64,000 nucleotides of DNA. Source: Tomocerus qinae (taxonomy: Eukaryota > Arthropoda > Collembola > Entomobryomorpha > Tomoceridae). Position numbers and translations under genes: made by a program. Under the pieces are notes generated by a model, which worked only from the letters and a program-made list of their open reading frames with translations, was not told where the DNA came from and did no database searches. The first letter of the stretch is position 1. Each line of letters begins with the position of its first letter. Shown here in pieces: positions 39,659 through 52,982 of the stretch. The stretch spans positions 64,515,884 through 64,579,883 of the forward strand of contig CM034547.1 in NCBI GenBank assembly GCA_020055645.1, in the 5' to 3' direction.

Positions 39659-39725
39659 CTGACTGTAATTGTAAGCACGTAAGTGAGGTAAGCAGAAAGA
39701 AATGTAGCTACAAATAAGAAGATCA
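39659..39725 (-). CDS. Candidate exon encoding a membrane-helix-like segment
   Basis: On the minus strand CACTATTTCATTTTCTTTCAG (very good acceptor) precedes 67 bases that end at AGTCAG|GTACAG. In the phase 1 frame it encodes IFLFVATFLSAYLTYVLTIT plus one residue, a stretch of about 21 hydrophobic residues without charge, as in a transmembrane helix. It leaves in phase 2, matching the micro-exon at 38475-38525. A second frame is also open (DLLICSYISFCL). A further upstream frame ending near 40261 contains NSS, NIS and NHT sequons and would fit in phase, but its splice sites are weak. Confidence 0.22.
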
Positions 39726-40261
39726 CTGAAAGAAAATGAAATAGTGGCATCCGAACCGATCCAGTCCACTTTACAACAACTCCCAACTTATTTGTTGTAG
39801 TTACTCAGTCACGAACTGGTCCGGTTATAAATAAAAACTTGGATAGGTTACGAGGGAACTTATGATACTTCTACTAACTTGTAACGATTGCTCTGCTCTG
39901 CCTCGCTCACTCTCTGTGCAGACCTAATGATATGCTTTCCTGTGTGGGGCGATTTGCTCGACTTAAAATTCAACTTTTACATATATATAAGTTGATACAA
40001 ACTCAACCGCACAAACATTTCTGTCTCCACTTGATCCTACTTGAGATTAGGGAGCATTCATCTAATTTTCATGTCAACAGAACTGACTCGAGTTAAAAGT
40101 TACTTCCCCTTCATTTAATTTAAGACTGGTGTGTACTGCTACTAAATTAAAACTGTGAAACCAAATTGTTCTGCCTTGAAACTATTTTCTTTCTTTATGA
40201 TTATTAGTTACTTTGCTACTAATCTGCATTCGTTAACTTAGTTGCAACGTGAAGTGTACCA

Positions 40262-43200
40262 GTATGATTTTTTCTATACATCGTAAACAGTTTGTCGCCC
40301 TCGGAGTATGCGAAACTAGCAGAAATATTGGTACAAGTTTTTGTCAATTTACTGCTGTTTACAGCTAAATAATACAACTCCTGTTTTCCCCGTCCCCTCA
40401 CCTCCATTATTGTTGTGAATAGCATGCTTTTTGCATACAAAGTAAATAAAAATCCTGTTTTAAACAAAGGTAAACTGTTTTTGTCAAATGTCCGACCGTG
40501 CAAAGAAACTACAAATTGTTTTGTATCAATTCCCCCTTTACGACTACTATGGTCATAAACTTATATTATTATTGCGCTACGTTATTAGCCAAAGTGAATT
40601 CATATAAATATAATTTGTAATTACATACAGTTAATTTAATTTATTTACGTTTAGCATTGTAAGAAGAAGATTAATGCACTTGATACCAACATGACAGCCA
40701 TAATAAACGTAAAATATCACAATTAAATGAATGCAATTAAGAGAGATATTAGACGTATGGCAAGGAGAAGGGAAATTCATTGTCCTATTCAATTAATAGT
40801 TTTAGTAAATATCTTTGAATTGACTTTGCATATTACTAGATCAAGAATGCATGCAATGTGCATAATTTTTTACATTAAAGTTTAATGGTTTTGTATTAAA
40901 GTAGGTAATGATTGTAGTAGCTACCACCATTGGATTGCACTGCCCTTTAGATTCAACTCCACGTAGGTACTATTAGAAAAGGCTGTCTTAGACAGCACAG
41001 CCCAACTTCAAAACTGGATTGATTGATGGCCACATTTGCATAAAAGTCTGATAGGCAATAAAAGGAGTTGATTTGATTGTGAGACAATTCATAATTATTG
41101 AGGAGTGTGCAGTGTGCAGGCAGATCATAGTTAAGTAGTAGCTAAAGCTATGTATTTTATCTCTTCTGCATCAGACAACAAACTAAGAAACATTCCAGAT
41201 CACTTCAGTTCATCAGGCCAGGGTAGACTACCTTAAAGATGAATTATCTATGATACTGTTACTCTACAGACTGTCCTTGTTTGCAAACTCATGTTTCTGT
41301 TTTATTTATTAATCTATTGAAGAGCAATTCAAGAGGATGGGATTCGACAGCGAAATTTCGCATCATTTTTCTTCTCACAAGACACCACATACCACTCTGT
41401 ATTCTGTTTGATTGTGAGACGATTTCAATTCCATCGACCCACTACTAATAATCCAGATAGATACGAGTACAACCTACCTTACATTTATCGACCTATCTCC
41501 TAATTTTTTGTTGTGTATCTCAACCCATCTGTATTAAAATTAAGACGAGACATTCAAATAATTATTACAAGATCAGATTTGTACATGATTTATTGCTTTT
41601 CCAATTGATATCAATATAATGTGCATTCTATACCATATGTTCATATACCCTCATTATTTCACGCATGCAATTACTCTTCTTCGTCTATTAAATTCCTGTG
41701 TGTGAGTGTGTGATCAATAAATGAAGACGGACGAGAGGAAATCTAATCTAACGTCACTGCTCATTCACAGCGACAATAATTGATTGGTTAAACTCAATCT
41801 GAATGTCAAAAAAGTAATAGATATCTACTAGTAGCTAACGTTAGCGTGCATATTAATGTGGAACCCTAGAAAGCGACTATATAAAGTCTAGATTTCTTAA
41901 GAAGTGCATAAACGCTACGTCTCCACGGAGGAAACTACAAATTATAAATGTACTTTTCGTTCACATGTACATATTTATGCATATGAATGTGCACTTGCTC
42001 TCCGTAACTTATCAATGCATTTACATCTGTATTTCTAATCTATTGAACAAGAACTGGAGATAAAGAGATAGAACAGCTACCTGTTTATGTTTTCATGTGC
42101 CTACATTACTTATTTACATAAGAAACGGTCGTAGAGCACTAAAGCATGCATATAATAGACGAGCAATGAAAACTTCCAAATGTCTCTTTGTGTTATTAAA
42201 GTCAAGCATCAATTCTCCTCAAAGTCTTCTCATCTTTCAAAACTACTATGTTATTGTCAGCCTTGAATTGCATGGGATTTACTCGTGTTGACTTCCTTGC
42301 ACCGTTGCACTTCACATTTCTCTGGACTAAACTGGACTTCACCAGTCCCAACTATACTCATTATAATATTATTATTGCTTTTCTTCTGTATCTATTATTC
42401 ACGGAGATTCTCTCTACTATCCTGCCAAATGCAAATGAACAGCTCGACAATCAAGCGTCACTCCACTGAACACAAACACCAACCGAGATTTTTATTGTGC
42501 TGCCTCCAAAGTCAACTATTGAACAATATTTCTTGAAGGTAGTTCGTGGTTACTTCTCTTCTATTGTAATCTCAAAAATAAGTAATAGATCCGCAAAGCT
42601 AACGTCATTATCACATAAAGCTTAAACATCACATACTACAAACAAGTCTTGTAGACAAGGATTTACACACATAAACATCAAATAAATACTAAATGCATTC
42701 TACAAATGCAGTTACACCAAGTACCTCCACAATATCATTTACATACATACTTACATGACACAATCTCCCTAATATGTTTCTTGTTTTATATCGCTTTACT
42801 CAAAGACACTGAAGTACAATAAAAATTGTTTAGTCTAAAATCACGCCATTGCAAATAAACATTTAATGGTTAACTTTTAAAACTTCCATTGTATTGAAGC
42901 AATTCCTTGATAATGATGATCTGATAAAAGTCTAAGTAAGCGTTAATAGTAGAATAAAATCATGTTTGACCATGCTATAACCGTTGAGATTGATTTACTT
43001 CAAAATGGGTTCAGTATCTAATCACTAATCTTTCTAATCTAAACTACAACAATAACTGCTCCTTTTTTGTAGTTTCTATTTTTCTATTGTCGGAAGCAAC
43101 GCATAGTATTTGTAAATGCTATTGTGACTAATACTGCAATTCAAACGGGTATGAAAATTTCATGTAGTACTTAAATAATTTATAATGCTCAATTTTAATC

Positions 43201-44912
43201 AGAGGGAAAGTTGATTCATACTGTCAAGCAATCTCTACAAGGTCGAGAGTGCTAGCAGTATGTTTAGTAGTGAAGTATGTAGCACTAGTAACTTAAAGAA
43301 AGGAAGCCTCGTTGATTAACGTAGTACTAGTGAAATATGACTCTGATTCTCATCGGGATAAACAAACTAGAAAACTCAAGAGCAGTCAAGTCTAGGCTCA
43401 CAATTATCTAGAAGCTTACAATTTCCATTCCTATCTTTTCCTTCATGGACAGCTGACCCTACAATCTAACTCTTCTTCTGACTTCTTTACGATTACCATT
43501 TGGATTAAGATGTTATTGTGGTGCGCTTCATAAAGAAAACCACTCGTTAGTAACAAGAGTCCTTTTGAAACAATGGAAACATCATTTTATATTATTATAA
43601 TGCATGTAATCAATGTTACTTTCACATGGCATATTGTCATATAAAAAGTCTATACCCATAATACAACTTCTGTAAGTTGCAGTGCATTTTTGTAATTTTT
43701 ATATACTGATATACAAAAATGGTTTGATACCCACACTACACTCAGACATTCACAAACATTATAATATTTTATAATGCCGTGGGTAAACATGCATACTGCG
43801 AGAAACATTAATTGGTCGTTATAAATTAACCCAGTTCATCCTCAGTTAAGCCAACAATAAGTTTTCCTCGGTTCAGCAGAAGATTGAAGAATATAGATAT
43901 AAGTTAAGAAGTGTAACCAAACCGAGCACAGCATAGATAGGTACTCAAGTAATTTACTTTTACTTACGCTACACATTACATTATAAACCGTCCAGCTATA
44001 ATAGGCTATAATCTCCCTTGTATATCGCTCGAACATCAAGGCAACTAATATATATGTAGGTTTATATTTCAAGATGATGAGAGATTAGAAAAACAAGAGC
44101 ATGCCATAAGCATAACACACAACTGACTTCAACACTCATGAGGATCCTGTAGAGAATTCCTATTCATCATTAGGGATTTCAAATTATCATATAATAATGT
44201 TCACTATACGCGCAAAAGCTACATGTAAAGAAACATCTGAAGGTACACAAGTAGGCAATAGAACATGGTTAGGAGGATAAGTAATGTTCTTGGATGATTT
44301 AGTAATGTACCTAAGCACAAACTGATAATAAAGTAAAATAAAGTAGAAATAGATGAAGTCCAGTCTACCAGTCTGCCTCGAAAGAAACAATCAACACCAA
44401 AGCATTACTGTCTTGGACATTAACATGATCATAACATTCGGTTAGTATCCTGGTACACGCAACAAAAGACAGAAGCATTAAACATTCTCTAGAAATTGCT
44501 GGACTAATCGTAAGTTGACTTGAACTAGTAAACTAGATCGGAGAAAAGATTTGAGAGGAAAGAATTCAATTAAATCTTGTACATACATGTAATTCTGTAA
44601 CTTACGTCACGTTGTGGAGGTAGCATAATAGTCTGTATACAATATATCTTGTGTACTTGTTGTGTATTTGGCTTATTGTCAGTGAAATATTCGCAGGCGC
44701 ATCCTATTCCATACGATCATAAGGCGAGATCAGATCATTCTCGTTGATTTTGAATTAGAACGAGGTAGTCAAGTAAAGAGTTTTCCTTAGGAGCACTAAG
44801 ATGTAGTGGTTTTTTATGAGTTGCGTCTAGCTAGGGTACTATACAGTCTGATAATATTACACACAATGTAATTTATAGCAATCCGTGCATCATTTTTCAT
44901 TTTGGGAGCAAA
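40262..44912. other. Non-coding stretch, no supported gene
   Basis: No supported gene on either strand. Frames at 42248-42536 on the plus strand overlap each other in a GC-richer patch and lack splice or start support. Confidence 0.55.
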
Positions 44913-45684
44913 ATGTCTTGGAACCTTGGAACTCACAGTGAGAAGGAAATGTCAAGATTTAAGATGCCAGATATTCACGGTAATGTGTTTTGCTGTCTTT
45001 CGGCAGTCCGTAGAGATGCAATAACTCATCGGCAAATTAAAAATTGCCAGAATGCTGGTGCATATGCATTTTCAATGAAAAATGCACGATTCGAGGTTAA
45101 TACTAATAAGTTTTCAATGGAGCGCTTTATTGAGCGAGCACAGGCCACGCCAAGACTACAGACAAGATACAATGTAAAAACTAACTAGCAGTGGGGTAAA
45201 TATTTTGTGAGCATTAGTTAGTTAATGCGTACCAGTAAATAGGAAGCTAAGAGTCGAAAGATAAGTTAGCACATTGTTTTGTCCCATCATGAAATAGGGA
45301 ATTTAGATTTTCAACTGAATGTGTTTAAAGCTGTGAATATCTGTGAATATGTATATCTGAGTATATGAAAAATAGCACTCAATTAACTCAATTATCCTGT
45401 TCTTGTTAAACCAGTTTAACTCTGCTATGACGCCTATAAATCTCCCTTGCGATTAGAATAGTATGCAATTAGCTTCTCGGTACTCTTTGCAAATAGTTGC
45501 CTTCGCCTTATTACAAAACGCTTCTTCTCCCGTCATCTCCGATGAGTTATTATTACGCCTTTCTTCTCTCTCTTTGTCTATCTCTCCCTGTACGGACTTC
45601 TTTCTCTCTTAGAGCATTATTTCTAGCCAAATGAGCTCTAAGAACAAGAACGTCTCAAGTTCCAACGGAGAAACTATAGACTAA
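44913..45684 (+). CDS. Possible two-exon small gene, hypothetical protein
   Basis: Exon 1 starts at ATG in AAAATGT context and is open for 87 codons (beginning MSWNLGTHSEKEMSRF, balanced composition) to AAT|GTAAAA at 45173. Unspliced it would stop after 91 codons. A 439-base intron would end at an excellent acceptor: about 55 pyrimidine-rich bases ending TTCTTTCTCTCTTAG (AG at 45611-45612). Exon 2 (45613-45684) continues in phase 0 as SIISSQMSSKNKNVSSS and six more residues to TAA. AATAAA at 46017-46022 could end the transcript. The predicted product is about 110 residues, with no recognised domain. The donor is the weak point. Confidence 0.27.
45556..45612 (+). promoter_or_regulatory. Long polypyrimidine tract ending in a splice acceptor
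   Basis: More than 50 bases are almost all C/T on the plus strand and end in CTTAG. It is among the strongest 3' splice-site-like signals in the window and feeds the candidate second exon at 45613. Confidence 0.4.
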
Positions 45685-46016
45685 GTACATAAACCTATAA
45701 AAACCTCTTCATTTTCAAATTATATTTTTAGGAAAAGCCTAATCAATCAAAAACAATGTTTGTTCCCATCGCTGTATTTTTGTACTCTGATACTATCAAA
45801 ACCAACTAGAGATATAAATCACAATTGAAACACGGGAGTAGTTAGGGCCACCAGTGCGTAATTGTCTTTGAATTTTTATTTGTTATTAATTAATGTATGT
45901 CTAGCATTAAACGATTAAATCAATACATAATTTTCATTGAAATGAATATACCAAAACGAGTGAAGACGGCTCTTTGTACGTACCGACATCATTGTTTTCC
46001 ATTTACATGATGAAAG

Positions 46017-46022
46017 AATAAA
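46017..46022 (+). terminator. AATAAA poly(A) signal candidate
   Basis: This hexamer lies about 330 bases after the stop of the possible two-exon gene at 44913-45684. The hexamer is common in AT-rich DNA, so it supports that model only weakly. Confidence 0.2.
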
Positions 46023-48699
46023 GATACTTTGTGATTTCGTTATAGGTACTTTTCGATCTAATGTCACATTCATAAAAATTATTATTATTACTTGTACATT
46101 TTCTCACGGTACAAAGAGATGGATTTAAATACTGAAACAAATTAATCACACTTTTAGATTAAATTCGTGAAACCAATGATATGCAGATATAACTGTGTGA
46201 TGATGATCATTGTTTGGATAGTTAGAATAGGAAAAATAGTGTTATCAACACTTACTAGGAGGTACCACACTAATTTAAAAACAGTTACTATCTGTGTAGC
46301 ATGAATAAAATGCAATTAGGTACTAGCATTTAATGTGTAGTCTAATGCTGTGTAACACATTATAAACACTAAGAAAGTCTGAAAAGCTTGTCTGTTTGTA
46401 GTATATAGCTTTTACGGCTTAGCGATAAAGACGGGAGATAAGTTAGAGGCTTTAGTTATTGCTAGTTGATAGTAGGACTGCAAAATCTGCATAGCGTGTA
46501 GCTTCCTCTTTTTTCCGTAGTCTTCCCTTTGTAGGATCAAATAAAAGAAAGACAGTATAAAAATTAGCTAGGAACGTGTGCCATAAGTTATAGCCTAATA
46601 ATTAACCTTCTCACAATTAGTTAGCTTGCTATTATTAAAAAGGAGCGGGTAGTGTAATGTAATCTGTCTCTTCGTACATATTAATGCTAGGTCGAAATAA
46701 GCGAGGAAGAAAAGGCGTAGTAATTGTATAATTGTATGGACTGGTGAACTGAAAGACCACGTTCTGGAAAGAGTAGGAGTTAACATTAACTCTTACCGAA
46801 CCAAGCCTCTTCTCCCACTAAAGCTACGCGAAAAGCCGGCAAGAGTAAGTCTAAATCTTTGCTTTGTCTCAACTCAACGCAAGTCAGTCTCCTTTTAATT
46901 AAGTGCATTTATACAATTCGCCCATGAAATGAATATAAAAAAGTCAAATCGCCCTCTAATTAAAAGCATCGACTGAATTCAAATGATCAACTTTACGGCA
47001 GACTTTACATTCTTTCTCTTAGCTCTTGATCTCTGCCCTGCCTCTTTTTCTCCTGACGTCCTCTCTATTCCACACTATTTATTTTCTAGTTTACTCCTGG
47101 AAAACCCTCCCTTCTTTCTCCTAAATTCTTTTATAAATATTTCTCCAATTTACAGACGAAAATTAAAGTAAAATGTAATTTGTAGTTAGCAAATAATGGA
47201 AACGGTGCAAGTCTACACACTTTCATTGGGGCAGTTTAACAAAGTGGTTTTCTTCAACTACTATTTCAATGGTGTGTATAAAGCATTATGCAAATTGCAT
47301 AGGTCAGGAGATATATGGTATATCCTTCACAATCTTTCTTCACTCCATTTCAAAGGGACACTATAAACAGATGTAGTGACTACTATAATCTTTTCTCACG
47401 TTCTTCTAGATTATTTGGCATTCCGTTAGCAAAGTCAGATTTTGCTACTAATGCAAGATGTAGTCCGCATAAATGCAAGTATTTAAATAGCGTTACAAAG
47501 CTGTAGCTTAAAAATACTTAGGAACCTAAATAAACCTTTTATATACTAAATAGAAGATGTAGGTATTATTACCGACTGTTAATCTTGAGGCATATCATAG
47601 TCGAGTGTACCTTTAGTTGACTCTAGTACATACATAGCCGTACGTGCGTACACTGTTCAAGTCAATAATGTACTCAAGTGGATAAGTAATTCTATGCACG
47701 ACACGGCACGAACGACGCGTGAAAATTACGCCGAGAATTCAAGTTGCTCCTCGAACGAAAATGAAAGAAATCTGCTTGCATCTAGTAATAGCTACCTATG
47801 TACTTACTACTACATAGTAAACTATTAGTATACACAATTAATTGTATAATGATATAACGTCCCAGTGTCTTGCTCTCTACTATAAAAAGGGCATTGTACA
47901 TCTGAAAAGAAAGCAAGACGAAATAATACTTAAATTGTTCTCATAATAGCTTTAGCAAGTGTTTCCCTAAACTATAAAGAGCAAAGTCCCATTCTATATT
48001 AAGCGTTTTGTATGCACTTGAATATCCCATAGTGTCATACAGATATTATCTCTGTTTACAAGCTATGCAGAATATTGTTAGAGAGTGACTGAGGCAATAT
48101 GGAATGTATACTGTGTACATACAAGTTATATAGGAGCCATATTTTCACAGACTCTTCCCTATTCCTACTCTAGACTTCATGATTTTTTCGAACGAGGGGA
48201 ACTTTAATTAAGTGAGGCTATATTTTTAATTTGATCGAGAATTGAATTATGATGGGAGAAAGGCAAGGCGGCAACAGCAATTAAACTAAAAATTACTCGC
48301 CTCTTCACAATCTGAATATGAACTTTTCGACGGGTAGAAAAATACCCTTTCCTTCGTTAATTATAAACACTCTTTTTCCTTATTCCCAGTCCTGACAAAC
48401 ATTTATAAGTGCATACCTATCGCATTTCCCATCAGTGCATATCCAGTTACAAAAAATATCCATAACTTAATACCCTTATCATAAATACCAAACGAAATAG
48501 GACTATACAACACATTTGCCATTACTATAATGCTAAGGAGGAGTGCATTTTATATTAACACTACGTTCCATAACTCAAATGGCGCATCTGGAATTTACTA
48601 GTTTCCTTCGACAGCAATTTCCTACGCTCTGTCTATTGCTGATCTATACACAAGTATTAATTTCCTTTCGACTCTTTTAATGCATACATTATTTTTCCT

Positions 48700-48815
48700 A
48701 TTTAATTTAATCCGGGATCAATAGACTTCGCAAGTTTAATTGCCAGCAGTGTTCTCTTAATTAATGCCTTCATAAATAAACGCTAAAAATCCCGTTCCTT
48801 TTAATAATCCGAGAA
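48700..48815. promoter_or_regulatory. Possible homeodomain-site cluster
   Basis: TAATCC occurs at 48708-48713 and 48805-48810, with TTAATTG at 48736-48742 and TTAATTAATG at 48757-48766 between them. Paired K50-type and Q50-type cores within about 100 bases, interleaved with GC-richer words, resemble developmental enhancers. This is inference from motifs only. Confidence 0.17.
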
Positions 48816-50536
48816 ACACTTCGCTTTTTAAGAAGGAAAATTTACTGTACAAACTCGGAATCTATTTTTAAACTGCTTTTAAGTATACCAGACTAAAGAT
48901 TACAAAGATGCACATTTATACTTGTATCGTATGGAATATTTGCATACCTTAGCATACGTTGACTAAAATGGGGAAGACGGAGTTGAGTCGGAAAGGATGT
49001 CTTATCGCAAGAGAGCAGTTATTTAAGAGATAAGAGTTAGAATTGGAAAAATTTAGTGGTGTTCCATGTAACATAGTTGGGTTTTGATACCATTGAGAGC
49101 AATAGTAAATACAATTGTGTGCCATGTAAAGAGAAAGTTGGGGAAAATCAAAAAATATGAGTATTATAAAGGCATAAGTACATGTAATATATTTCCTTTT
49201 GGATTACTTTGATGTGATGCGACCCGTCTGTAGGATTTCATATATTAAAACAATACGAGATAGAGGATAGTCCAAGTACGACAGAAGTAGTAGTTTAAGG
49301 CGGATAGATAGTGAGAATAGAATATTATGAAATGCATTGCAGAGAAGAGAAAGGGGATGGTAGAAGCTACTTTGCAAGTAAAAGAGAAAGAAGGAAGTCA
49401 AAGCGAGTCAAATCAAGGAACGGAGGACATGGACTCCAGGGAGAAATGTATCATCGGAAAAACCGCAAAAAGAGCGAGCAAACCCAAACTGTTTGGTTTC
49501 GTTTAGTTTGACTTGGTTGTAGCATTTGGTTTACTTGGCCCGCTCCATCACCTCTACAACCCTTCTGTCTTGTGTTCCACACTCAACTATAAACCAAATC
49601 ACTTTTGACGAATGCTTTAATTTTAAAACTACATCTCTTTTTATTTCATATACAACTACTTTCCCTCAAAGCCAGAGCGCTACACTTTACACTCTCTTGA
49701 CAATTCACACTTGAAAGAAATGAAAGACCAAAGGAAAGGTAGCTCTATCTGTGCACATGTAAATAGCTCTTACCTAATACATGTATGCTGCCTATTTCTT
49801 TAGCTGGAGTTGTAAACTCCGCATATCCTTTCACCCTGGCACAAAAGTCAAAGAAACAGACGATGCCAGAAGGCATTCAACATATCAACTCAATTTGCCC
49901 AAACCCTAAGCCAACCACACAATATTTATCAATTCTGTACGCTATAATAATATGGCATTGCTTCCCATGGCTTGGCATCACTTTTAATGCTATCATACAA
50001 GTTATGAATTCATTCATACATTTATTCATGAGTACCAAGCATAACATGAAATTACATTACCTATATTACCACACTTCACTTTGCACTTTACTTTACACTC
50101 AAAAAATCTCAACTAGGATTTTCCTAACTTCATTCACACTAAAGCACATAAACAACGAAATCTAATACTACATATCCCTAATACATCTAGTAAGTATTTA
50201 TACAAGTTACAATCTGACTGTAATACTCAGTCAAAATTCTGTCAAATAAAATGAAATAGAATATTGGATGAATAGATCAAAGCAAGAGTTAAAACATGCG
50301 GTCCAACTCAACTCACTTCTACTTTTAACTAAGTCAGCAAGAATGATTTTAAAATCACACCCAATTTTTGGATTTTGAGATATTAAAGTTACGTTCCGCA
50401 ACCATGCTATTGAATAGCATAAATAAACAAGTAATAACATATCTAGGATTTTGCTACGCCACTTCATCCCTCATCCCCCTCATCACTAAATATTGGTGCA
50501 TATTTAGTTTCGGTAGTGACTGTCTTTCCATTAATG

Positions 50537-50594
50537 GTATACCCAAGGTAATTTAAATACCATGGCTATGGTATTTAAATTACCTTGGGTATAC
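50537..50594. repeat. Perfect inverted repeat, 27-bp arms, 4-base loop
   Basis: Arm 50537-50563 is the exact reverse complement of 50568-50594, with loop GGCT at 50564-50567. No mismatch is present, and pairing ends sharply outside the arms. It is by far the longest perfect hairpin I found. No other copy of the arm was noticed. It could be a small fold-back element, a replication-slippage product, or a cruciform or double-stranded-RNA-forming site. The tiny loop and perfect stem argue against an ordinary microRNA precursor. Confidence 0.9.
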
Positions 50595-51242
50595 ATTATA
50601 TAAAGGGAGAGAATTAAAACTACTGAATTGTAACTGAGTTCAATGGTCAGAATCCGGATTGACCCGAAAAAGAAAAGGAGGTCGTACGTTGTACGTGGGG
50701 CATTTATGTTTACACACATATCTACTTTAAACTTTAATGGGTAGACATACTTGTTACTTATAGATTACAGTAACGTATTTAGCTTTTAAAAACAATTTCC
50801 AATGAGTATATTCATAAAGTATAGAAACTATTACTTATTGTCAAGAAGATATCTAAGAAAGGATCACAGTGACATTTTGAGTGACAGACGTATTAAATTG
50901 TAAGGATGGGAGACAAATTATAAAAACATACATTACATTGCATGGAACAGTATAAGTTTACATTTACAAGATACAAGAGCTTCAATGTGCAGCCACACAG
51001 AAAACAACAAAGTTAAACTCACAAGACGATTAAAATATTCTAACGTAACTCACCTGCCGCGAGGCGAGAACAAAATAAATGCGATTGTCGATCATCCAAA
51101 TAATGCATTAAACCTTTCAAAGTCTTTACTTCAGAGTTCATTCATAGCAGAACTAATGCTCTTCACTTCTTAGACCAAGATTATCAACTACCTGTGTCTG
51201 GCATTTCATTACTTGCAGATACATCTCTTAAAGATTCTATAC

Positions 51243-51270
51243 TACATGGATACTAATTTGTATCCATGTA
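51243..51270. repeat. Short hairpin, 11-bp arms
   Basis: TACATGGATAC at 51243-51253 pairs with GTATCCATGTA at 51260-51270 across the loop TAATTT. Confidence 0.75.
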
Positions 51271-51625
51271 ATATAGATACATATGTATATTGTAAAGAAA
51301 TGAGAACGTGTACAGAAGAATACCCACTAAGCAGGTATAAATTGATTTGATGGCTGCTCATTTCAGTTGCAGGTCTAAAATGAAGATAAGTTGACCTTTA
51401 CTTAAGATTAGCAACCGTACTCGTATAAATATATTTCATCTTTATTAAATGGTATCAATAAAGCTATACCCTATAGTGAGCTGTACCGGATTTAATATCA
51501 GAGTTGGGTTACAAATTAAAAGTAATGAAATTGCATACTAGAGGTGAACATTAAGCTAGGCTTTCAATCGATGTAAATACATACAATCATACAGTGAATT
51601 AGTATATCAGAACCTTTAGACTAAG

Positions 51626-51650
51626 TACAATGTAGTATTACTACGTTGTA
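51626..51650. repeat. Near-perfect palindrome, 12-bp arms
   Basis: TACAATGTAGTA and TACTACGTTGTA flank one base and pair with a single mismatch (G-T in RNA). Confidence 0.7.
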
Positions 51651-52958
51651 GCTGATTTTTACATCTTCTGTTGTCCATATCTCAATCTTAGCTTAACGTA
51701 ACTTTAAGTTGTGGATCAATCATAAATCTTCGTGTGGGGTCTTTATATATAATCATATGGTGAGTAAGATACAGGATATTATTTTACATTCTCTGAAACG
51801 GTTGTGAACTGAACTTGGATGCATTTTGGCTGAAGCTAAATCAGCCAGCCGTATGTCGCACAAAGCCTGACTAATTGATGAGACCTCCGTCCATCCCCAC
51901 GTCCGCCTTCCGACTTGGAATTGAATATCCATTAGATCTACCCAGTCTTCACTTCTCCAAAGGGGACCCCAACCAACAAGTCAAAGCAAGCCAAGAACAT
52001 TACTCAATCTTATGGCTCCACCACTATGATATGAGTTATGGAATAAATGCACATTTTATAAAAGATCGACCCTTAATATTTTCCACTGGACACTAATATT
52101 TCACTTAAATTGAGCCAATACACATTACAACATACACAAACAAGACAGAGTACAGAAAATGTCAGGCCACAACCGTCCCTCATTTTCCATATGTTCAATA
52201 TTACACTAAGATCGATCATACGTGTATTAGCAGTATAATATAGGACACCGGTCTATTTCCCTAAACCTATACGATTCCCTCTTTTAAAATTACACCGCAT
52301 CTAATCGTAGTTTGTAAACTGATGCTGTCCAACGTCCAGTCCGGCGAGTGGCCCATTAGCATTTTTATGTCAAGTCAACTCAAACATGTATGTATTTATT
52401 GGAAGTCGTTCCGTAAACGTATGCCAAATAAATGTGAATACGAAACTAGTCGATTGAGCGGATTGAGCCACGTCGGTCGAGTCATAGAGATAGACAAAAC
52501 AATATGAGATACCAGAAGAATGTATAGGAAAAGAGGAAGCTTTAACTGGATCTCCTCAACTGAACGGACATTATTCAATTCAATAAACATAAATGAACAT
52601 TTGCTCCCCTTTCCCACTAGCCATTCAGTCTCAATTTCATTGCGGTTTCCCAAACTGTCCATCACCATCAGGTCGCATCACATCAACATCAGAAACAGAC
52701 AAGTGGCTCTAGCTCTACTCTATTTACTTTACGTCATGTCACGTACTTTGAAATATTCAAAGAGACTTGCAATAGTAAAAACACTCGTGAAAGTCACTCT
52801 GGAGAGCTTCATAAAACTCGACACCTCGTCACGTTTAACTTTTACATATTAGCCTTGAAACAAGAGTTTCCCTATTACAATACCAATCTCATAAAATAGA
52901 ATAAAAACATACTTGGCTCGGACTCTCTATACCACTTTGATCTTTCCGAAGTGAACCA

Positions 52959-52982
52959 GTAGTAGTAGTTGCCTACTACTAC
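52959..52982. repeat. GTA-repeat hairpin, 10-bp arms
   Basis: GTAGTAGTAG and CTACTACTAC pair perfectly across the loop TTGC. It looks like a trinucleotide run followed by its inverted copy. Confidence 0.75.

Noticed and set aside
49311-49511. Lysine- and arginine-rich frame resembling a nuclear protein segment
   Set aside because: The strand is purine-rich here, which yields Lys, Arg, Glu and Gly codons in any frame; no splice support.
49785-50165. 126-codon plus-strand ATG frame
   Set aside because: Rich in Ile, His, Thr and Tyr as expected from AT-rich DNA; no motif, promoter or poly(A) context. A few frames of this length are expected by chance.
51243-51270. MicroRNA precursor
   Set aside because: Arms of 11 bp with a 6-base loop are too short for a precursor. 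The 27-bp perfect hairpin at 50537 has too small a loop and no bulges.
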